Shown: one piece after another, positions 57,818-64,000 of the stretch
Numbering within the stretch: the stretch's first letter is position 1
Layout of the letters: every line of letters starts with the position of its first letter
Assembly: GCA_037447655.1 (NCBI GenBank)
Contig: JBBHKE010000447.1
Coordinates: forward strand, 124,001 to 188,000
Reading direction: 5' to 3'
DNA: 64,000 nucleotides
Source of the DNA: Zygnema cylindricum
Taxonomy: Eukaryota > Streptophyta > Zygnematophyceae > Zygnematales > Zygnemataceae
The notes under the pieces: generated by a model
Database searches by the model: none
Told to the model about the DNA's origin: nothing
What the model saw: only the letters and a program-made list of their open reading frames with translations
Translations under genes and position numbers: made by a program

Positions 57818-59636
57818 TGTAATAGGATCTCTTGTTATTTTGAGACAACTGCTGGCACTGAAGATGAAGAAAATGCAACAGTAGTCATCGTAGAACAAAT
57901 CAAAAGAGGAAGCTTCCACAAATACCGATGGCTGAACAACAACTTTGACAGACTATAATTTTCAGAAAAATAATCCAATTGTCTTGAAAATTTACCACAG
58001 TGTAGATAACATACAAAGAAACACACACAAAATATATCAATGAATTTCGCTCACAGATCTGTGAGATATGCAGAAATGAAATTACATAAAACTGAGTGTA
58101 CAGTTTTCATATCATTTGTTCCTAATGAATCAAATTCACTAAGTCCTACTTCTATACACCGAAACTACACTAAGCTGTACGGAGGCATTCCAGCCGTACA
58201 TCTAACATTTTAACACAACAAATACTGTGAGTATACCTGTGTACTGAAGGTATGTCATAAACCACATTCTCAACACTAAACAACTAATTCACTACATACA
58301 AAATTCTGTTCTACCAAATATTTACACCGAAGTTCAGACAACGTAAAGTGATAGTGATCTAGTGACGCCTCGTCAGTATTTGTTGGCGGCGGCTGTCAGC
58401 CGTCCGATTAGAGGATTTGGCACCGTAGAACTGACTTCACGAAGTCCCGTGGTCCTGTCGAATTTGCGTACGTCCACGGAGGACATACTCACGCATTTCT
58501 TTCAAATGACGACGCGTGTCCCAAGTGTGAATGAACCGTGAACTTCATTGTCACACTAATTTTGGTAACCACTGAACCGAACTCAACCAAAAATAGCTTA
58601 AGTCTTGAATAGCTCTCTCTCTCCTTTAGAGCTAAGGCATAGAGAGGTTTAAAGCTTTCTAAAAACAACATCTCTTACCTCTTAGAAAATCCCATTACTA
58701 CAACCAATTTCAACCACTCATTCCACACATTGGAAAATACACATCCACATTGGAAAACACTCACATAAGGATAAAATTTAAATTAGAAGAAGCTTCCTTC
58801 CACATAACATTAGCATGGTCTCTTGCCCTCGTGGCTCAACCCTTCTTTTTAAAGTGTTTTCCACTATTCTCCACTCTTAATAATTCTATCTCTTAACTAC
58901 TTAAACACTACTTAGTTTGTAAGAGATTTCAGTGCAAAAATGCCATAGCTCCAATTTGGTTTTAATCGCTCAAGACCAAGATCAATCAAAATTTCCACAA
59001 ACTTTTCTCAAAGGAAAAGATGTTTACTCTCCTCTTAGACTTCACTATTTATCCATCATCGCCCTGGACCAGCTAGGCCAGAGTCAACGCTCCGCTGAAC
59101 AGGTTTTACCTGGGCTACTCATTGATCAACAAGGACTCAGACTGACCAATGCAAAAACGTGGGAAATCTCTTAGTAACTACGTAGCATTTACCAACCAAT
59201 ATAACGCTACGTTTCACTGCATAACATTTAGGTGCAAAAGTGCGCGCCAAACGAAACGCGACTTAGCACGAACGTGCGTCGCAAATTTCGCACGCAAAAC
59301 TACCTACAGAATTCCATTAAGTGAAAGCGACATTTTCGTACAAAAAATTGTATGAAACGAAACATCGTGCGCACTAAAAGACTAAGTGTTTCATTAGTAC
59401 TTTATGAAACGTGCACGCGAAATTTTGGTAATAATTTGACCCTTAACCTGTTTCAATGATACCCATTTTTTAGTTTGACCCCACGCTGTCACCTAAATAC
59501 ACGTATCGCTATTTTTTTTGAATTAAAACTCCAAATCACGCGATTATTTCGCGGACGACTACCAAATTCATAACTTTATATTCGTAACCTTGAAATACCC
59601 ATTTATGACAAATTTCGATCCACTATTACTGTTACA
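57818..59636 (-). repeat. G 5' LTR, split by S1
   Basis: Pieces 57818-57832 and 58676-59636, net about 976 bp, TGTAATAGG...ACTGTTACA on the + strand, partner of 6890-29408. E0 gag resumes directly after it. Confidence 0.9.
57833..58670 (-). mobile_element. S1, solo LTR of an E3/Y-like lineage
   Basis: An 838-bp sequence TGTTATTTTGAG...TAAAAACAACA with a perfect target duplication TCTCT (57828-57832, 58671-58675). On the minus strand an ATG at 57888 opens MTTVAFSSSSVPAVVSK up to the LTR end, similar to the LTR-encoded Gag start of E3, here closed by TAA. The interior was presumably lost by LTR-LTR recombination. Confidence 0.92.
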
Positions 59637-60560
59637 AAAAGGTTAACGAGTTGTTGGAGGCTTTTGTCAACATTTACAGGAGCGGTACGATTGATCAGCA
59701 GAGTTGGCAGATGAAAGGGTACACACATATATGTACAAAAGGGGAAAGATGTTAGACTTTTGTAATGAATTAGCTAGGTTATTTATAAAGTTAGAGAGTG
59801 CAAAAAAAAGGGAGACCGAGAAGAAAGTTAATATTTTGTTGATGAAACTCCCAAATGCCTATGAAAACATTTTTAACAGGGTTCAGGATTTGCCAGATTA
59901 TTGTTGGATGTGGAACTCCGTTGTGGGGATGATTTGGTTCGGGAAAGCACAATTGAGATTTGGAGAGGAGAAAAGAGTGTTTAAGCATTGGCTGCTGGAA
60001 CTAACTGGGGGGATAAGGATTCGAAGAAACCTTATGGGAACTTAGGTGGAGGAGGAAGAAGAAACCAATCTGACGGATATAGATCGAGGCCTCCGAAGAG
60101 GCTTTGTCACTTTTGTAAGAAGCCAGGACACAATATTGCATATTATACTAAACTGACAGAGCTGAGATTGAAAGAGGAACAGATGGAAAAACTAGCCGAA
60201 AGGAAAAAGAAAGGCATTTGTGGCAACACAAGTTATGGGAGAGGTTATCGATAAGGACGATGGAGAACTTCTCCTCAACGAGGAGCTGAAGGTGAAAGGT
60301 GAGCTGGATATTCCAAGGAGGCAAAATGTGCTTTCAAAGGAGTAAGAGAAGCTCTTGAAGAAGGATGGATTATTGATTTAGGAGCCTCTATGCATATGTG
60401 TAGAGAAAAACCATTGTTTACCAAAATAAAAAAAATCTCTACCGTGGAGATAGAGTATGTCGATGCGAGAATTGCAACCACTAACTCAGTGGGATCTGTG
60501 GATCTGAGAGTCTTAGTTGATGGAAAGACATATATAGTCACTTTCTCTGATGTTCTTTTT
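58876..60560 (+). repeat. 1.7-kb direct duplication, copy 1
   Basis: From within the G 5' LTR into E0 gag-protease, this block repeats at 61662-63346 with no difference that I noticed. Left of it the two LTRs (from 58676 and 61458) diverge clearly. The arrangement suggests unequal exchange between two G-type LTRs, or a duplicated assembly segment. Confidence 0.85.
59637..60560 (+). pseudogene. E0 gag C-terminus and protease, copy 1
   Basis: Continues the gag cut at 6889: VNELLEAFVNIYRSGTI, a frameshift near 59700, ADERVHTYMYKRGKMLDFCNE, LLMKLPNAYENIFNRVQ, a zinc knuckle CHFCKKPGHNIAYY (last Cys lost), further frameshifts, then the protease region WIIDLGASMHMC with Ser replaced by Leu in DSGA. 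It ends at SDVLF, where an unrelated segment begins. Confidence 0.85.
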
Positions 60561-60566
60561 ACAAAA

Positions 60567-60592
60567 TGTACTTTATTAAGTAATAAAGTACA
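60567..60592. repeat. Perfect inverted repeat
   Basis: TGTACTTTATT and AATAAAGTACA flank the 4-nt loop AAGT. It lies a few bases from the point where E0 sequence stops, so it may mark an end or repair junction of the unrecognised segment. Confidence 0.7.
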
Positions 60593-61104
60593 AAACAAGG
60601 ATTAAGATAATCGCGTGCGCATGTGGAAGTGCACTCGAAAAAAGAGACAAAATTAGATCTTGTAAACCCGTTAGCATATGTTCAAACTTCGACCATGTGG
60701 TCAACCGTGTGAACAAAAAACATGTTTACATGTGAAAAGGTGGAAATTTGAAAGTAGATCAACTTATCTACCCTTAACTCCGATGCTAACGAAGGAGATG
60801 TTGTATCTAATTTGAGTTCGTTTCACTTTATTTAAGGCCATTTCAAACAATTGGGGTAAAAAGTTACTCAATATTAGGATTGCGGTTTTTTTAGCGTAAA
60901 ATTTCACACTAATATGAGGCCAACTTAAAAAAAGGACTAGACAATAGAGTAAAACTTGACGTTAATACGGGGCGAATGTTCACAAACGCCCACAAATTAG
61001 GGGAAAAGCATAAAAAATAAAGTAAAAATATAACATTTAGCATTGGTATTATAACATGCTTACGAAAACAATTCAGTTAACACTTAAACGTCAAATGCAC
61101 ACAT

Positions 61105-61190
61105 CACACAAATGCGACAGCACACAAATGCAAACAACACACAAATGCAAACATCACACAAATGCAAACATCACACAAATGCGAACAGCA
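61105..61190. repeat. 16-17-bp tandem array
   Basis: Five units of the type CACACAAATGC plus 5-6 variable bases start at 61105, 61121, 61138, 61155 and 61172. An ordinary minisatellite. Confidence 0.8.
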
Positions 61191-61457
61191 CACAGAAGTA
61201 AATTCTTTCTCGACGAATCACAGCCAATCCTTTTTTTTCCCTCCGCGGAATAGCAGGTTAGCGATGTTATTTTCCAAATCTCGCCGTTTATTTGACAAGA
61301 AGTGAATGTTTCGCCTCCTCTTTCATTTTCAAGGTTTTTATTACGTGTTTCTCATCAATTTTTTGTTATTTATGGATCTACTTAAATACCAAGTTACGTG
61401 GAAGAAAAGCAAGAACATGGATGTCAACATGGTTGGAACCTTTTTCCATAAGCACCT

Positions 61458-62422
61458 TGTAATAAGATCTCCTACCTCCCATAAAATCCCATTACTACAA
61501 CCAATTTCAACCACACATTCCACACATTGGAAAATACACATCCACAATGGAAAGCACTCACATAAAGATAAACTTTAGCTTCTGTCCACATAACATTTGC
61601 TTGGTCTCTTGCCCTCGTGGCTCAACCCTACTTTTAAAAGTGTTTTCCACAACTCTCCACTCTTAATAATTCTATCTCTTAACTACTTAAACACTACTTA
61701 GTTTGTAAGAGATTTCAGTGCAAAAATGCCATAGCTCCAATTTGGTTTTAATCGCTCAAGACCAAGATCAATCAAAATTTCCACAAACTTTTCTCAAAGG
61801 AAAAGATGTTTACTCTCCTCTTAGACTTCACTATTTATCCATCATCGCCCTGGACCAGCTAGGCCAGAGTCAACGCTCCGCTGAACAGGTTTTACCTGGG
61901 CTACTCATTGATCAACAAGGACTCAGACTGACCAATGCAAAAACGTGGGAAATCTCTTAGTAACTACGTAGCATTTACCAACCAATATAACGCTACGTTT
62001 CACTGCATAACATTTAGGTGCAAAAGTGCGCGCCAAACGAAACGCGACTTAGCACGAACGTGCGTCGCAAATTTCGCACGCAAAACTACCTACAGAATTC
62101 CATTAAGTGAAAGCGACATTTTCGTACAAAAAATTGTATGAAACGAAACATCGTGCGCACTAAAAGACTAAGTGTTTCATTAGTACTTTATGAAACGTGC
62201 ACGCGAAATTTTGGTAATAATTTGACCCTTAACCTGTTTCAATGATACCCATTTTTTAGTTTGACCCCACGCTGTCACCTAAATACACGTATCGCTATTT
62301 TTTTTGAATTAAAACTCCAAATCACGCGATTATTTCGCGGACGACTACCAAATTCATAACTTTATATTCGTAACCTTGAAATACCCATTTATGACAAATT
62401 TCGATCCACTATTACTGTTACA
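61458..62422 (-). repeat. Third G-type LTR
   Basis: TGTAATAAGATCTCC...ACTGTTACA, 965 bp, lacking S1. Its left ~200 bp diverge from 57818-58875; its right part is identical to 58876-59636. It is followed by the same E0 gag position as the G 5' LTR, which an independent insertion would not give. Confidence 0.85.
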
Positions 62423-63346
62423 AAAAGGTTAACGAGTTGTTGGAGGCTTTTGTCAACATTTACAGGAGCGGTACGATTGATCAGCAGAGTTGGCAGATGA
62501 AAGGGTACACACATATATGTACAAAAGGGGAAAGATGTTAGACTTTTGTAATGAATTAGCTAGGTTATTTATAAAGTTAGAGAGTGCAAAAAAAAGGGAG
62601 ACCGAGAAGAAAGTTAATATTTTGTTGATGAAACTCCCAAATGCCTATGAAAACATTTTTAACAGGGTTCAGGATTTGCCAGATTATTGTTGGATGTGGA
62701 ACTCCGTTGTGGGGATGATTTGGTTCGGGAAAGCACAATTGAGATTTGGAGAGGAGAAAAGAGTGTTTAAGCATTGGCTGCTGGAACTAACTGGGGGGAT
62801 AAGGATTCGAAGAAACCTTATGGGAACTTAGGTGGAGGAGGAAGAAGAAACCAATCTGACGGATATAGATCGAGGCCTCCGAAGAGGCTTTGTCACTTTT
62901 GTAAGAAGCCAGGACACAATATTGCATATTATACTAAACTGACAGAGCTGAGATTGAAAGAGGAACAGATGGAAAAACTAGCCGAAAGGAAAAAGAAAGG
63001 CATTTGTGGCAACACAAGTTATGGGAGAGGTTATCGATAAGGACGATGGAGAACTTCTCCTCAACGAGGAGCTGAAGGTGAAAGGTGAGCTGGATATTCC
63101 AAGGAGGCAAAATGTGCTTTCAAAGGAGTAAGAGAAGCTCTTGAAGAAGGATGGATTATTGATTTAGGAGCCTCTATGCATATGTGTAGAGAAAAACCAT
63201 TGTTTACCAAAATAAAAAAAATCTCTACCGTGGAGATAGAGTATGTCGATGCGAGAATTGCAACCACTAACTCAGTGGGATCTGTGGATCTGAGAGTCTT
63301 AGTTGATGGAAAGACATATATAGTCACTTTCTCTGATGTTCTTTTT
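61662..63346 (+). repeat. 1.7-kb direct duplication, copy 2
   Basis: Identical as far as I can see to 58876-60560, offset 2786 bp. Unlike copy 1, E0 sequence continues without interruption beyond its end. Confidence 0.85.
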
Positions 63347-63732
63347 ATTCCAGAGTTGAATAAGAATCTTATCTCTACGCCGGTCTTAGATGATAAGGGT
63401 TTTGAGACTAGTACTAAGAAATGAGTAGTTGTTGCTAGCTATGAGAAAGAAGTGTACTTCACAACTGAAAAGGGTAGCCAAGGAATGTTTAGAGTGAATT
63501 TGAGTAATAGAAAGACAAGAGTTTACTATGCTGGTGTAAGTGATTTGATGATGTGGCATAAAAGATTAGACATGTGCATCTAGATAGATTGAAAGAAATG
63601 AAGAAAATAGGTGTAGTTGAGGGAATATATTTTGGAGATAATGAGACCTTGGATGATTGTAATGGATGTGCTCAAAGTAAAGCCCACAGATTGCTTTTTC
63701 CAAAAACCGCATCATATAAGGGTGAAAAGATC
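62423..63732 (+). pseudogene. E0 gag-protease-integrase, copy 2
   Basis: The same as copy 1 up to 63346, then continues: IPELNKNLISTPVLDDKGFE, a stop near 63422, EVYFTTEKGSQGMFRVNLSN, the integrase zinc region MMWHKR with a frameshift that removes the second His, DDCNGCAQSKAHRL, and ends at SYKGEKI, where another LTR begins at 63733. Worn and inactive. Confidence 0.85.
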
Positions 63733-64000
63733 TGTTGAAAAGTAATTAATATTCACTTCTTAATTAAGATTTTAGAGTGAAGAGAGAGAGAGAGAGAGAG
63801 AGTCACCATGGCTGCCGCCATAGTCAGAAAGAAATAAGCAGACTGGCAGACAGAGTGATAGATTATCAAAATATTGTCCTCAACCAGATTTGAACCAAGG
63901 TCTGCGAAGTACTACGTAGACGTATGCCTTAACGATTATGGCCTTGACGAAACATTATTCGCTGTTTAATTAAAGTGTTACGTGAACGTTACTTTCATTA
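63733..64000 (+). repeat. Start of another LTR, cut by the window end
   Basis: TGTTGAAAAGTAATTAATATTC begins inside the E0 integrase. It shares with E2/E7-type LTRs the CCATGGCT stretch and an antisense box-B-like GGTTCAAATCT near 63890. It is probably the 5' LTR or a solo LTR of a + strand copia element continuing beyond 64000; the 3' end and target duplication are not visible. Confidence 0.6.
63781..63802. repeat. (AG)11 microsatellite
   Basis: An uninterrupted run of eleven AG units in the LTR that starts at 63733, at about the position of the U3 hairpin arm in E2. Confidence 0.9.

Larger units (their letters stand above)
6890..59636 (-). mobile_element. G, Ty3/gypsy chromovirus interrupted by nested insertions
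   Basis: The LTRs at 6890-29408 and 57818-59636 both start TGTAATAGGATCTC and end ACTGTTACA on the + strand. Subtracting inserted elements and their duplications leaves about 973 and 976 bp, with about 5.8 kb between them, so the original element was about 7.7 kb. The order on the minus strand is PBS, gag, PR, RT, RNase H, IN, chromodomain-like tail, PPT. Target duplications ACAGG/AAAAG match at 3 of 5 positions, but E0 gag joins in frame across them. It is split by E2, E8, a DNA element, W(+E6), Y(+E3,+E5) and S1. Confidence 0.9.
60561..61457. other. Unrecognised segment between the two duplicated blocks
   Basis: 897 bp with no similarity to anything else in the window that I can see. It contains a palindrome at 60567-60592 and a 16-17-bp tandem array at 61105-61190. 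Short open stretches (for example 61306-61578, which runs into the next LTR) show no known motif. It interrupts the E0 protease region on the left and adjoins a G-type LTR on the right. Confidence 0.5.

Noticed and set aside
61458-62422. Independent solo insertion of a G-type LTR.
   Set aside because: It is followed by exactly the same gag position as the G 5' LTR, and its right part is identical to that LTR. A duplication or exchange is more likely than a second insertion at the same base.

Overview
The window is one deep pile of nested transposable elements in a eukaryotic, probably plant, genome. I see no host gene. Two observations suggest a plant. The copia elements carry a primer site complementary to the anticodon arm of a plant-type initiator tRNA-Met (recalled, not searched). 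The one Ty3/gypsy element has an iMet-like primer site and a chromodomain-like integrase tail. The species cannot be read from the sequence.

Layout, reconstructed from LTR ends and 5-bp target duplications (names are mine). E0, an old + strand Ty1/copia element, spans the window: gag at 1-236, 6670-6889 and 59637-60560, with a second gag-PR-IN copy at 62423-63732. E1 (-, 237-6669, TSD GGTAG) sits in its gag. G, a - strand Ty3/gypsy chromovirus, also sits in that gag and is spread over 6890-59636. Its left LTR is split by E2 (+, 6940-13387, TSD AATTG), by the composite E8 (13455-27718, TSD AGGAT) and by a hAT/Mutator-like non-autonomous DNA element (28384-29199). Its integrase holds solo LTR W (30162-37911), which is split by E6 (-, 31211-37659, TSD CTACC). 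Between its RT and RNase H lies Y (-, 39183-54039, TSD CATAC), an LTR element with no recognisable coding region. One Y LTR is split by E3 (-, 39750-44630, TSD TAAGT) and the other by E5 (+, 46856-53308, TSD AGTAC). G's right LTR is split by solo LTR S1 (57833-58670, TSD TCTCT). E8 itself contains an extra LTR, a + strand fragment (E9) and a truncated - strand element (E7), and looks like the product of unequal recombination plus deletion. At the right end a 1.7-kb block is duplicated around an unrecognised segment, and a further LTR starts at 63733.

E2, E5 and E6 are near-identical young copies with about 1050-bp LTRs differing at 2-3 places per pair. Only E2 keeps one uninterrupted Gag-PR-IN-RT-RNaseH frame of 1452 codons. 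All three carry at least one disabling or suspicious lesion.

The most interesting signal is shared by several diverged copia lineages here. Gag translation starts inside the LTR, and the frame runs through the LTR end and the primer-binding site, so the PBS is read as (Q)VMGPP. The PBS matches an internal piece of initiator tRNA-Met, implying a half-tRNA primer as in Drosophila copia. Upstream of it lies a chain of small hairpins with AGGG loops. The LTR start has a long hairpin with a constant loop, and the antisense strand carries tRNA-like box-B sequences. E8 adds a hairpin pairing the LTR end with its own PBS.
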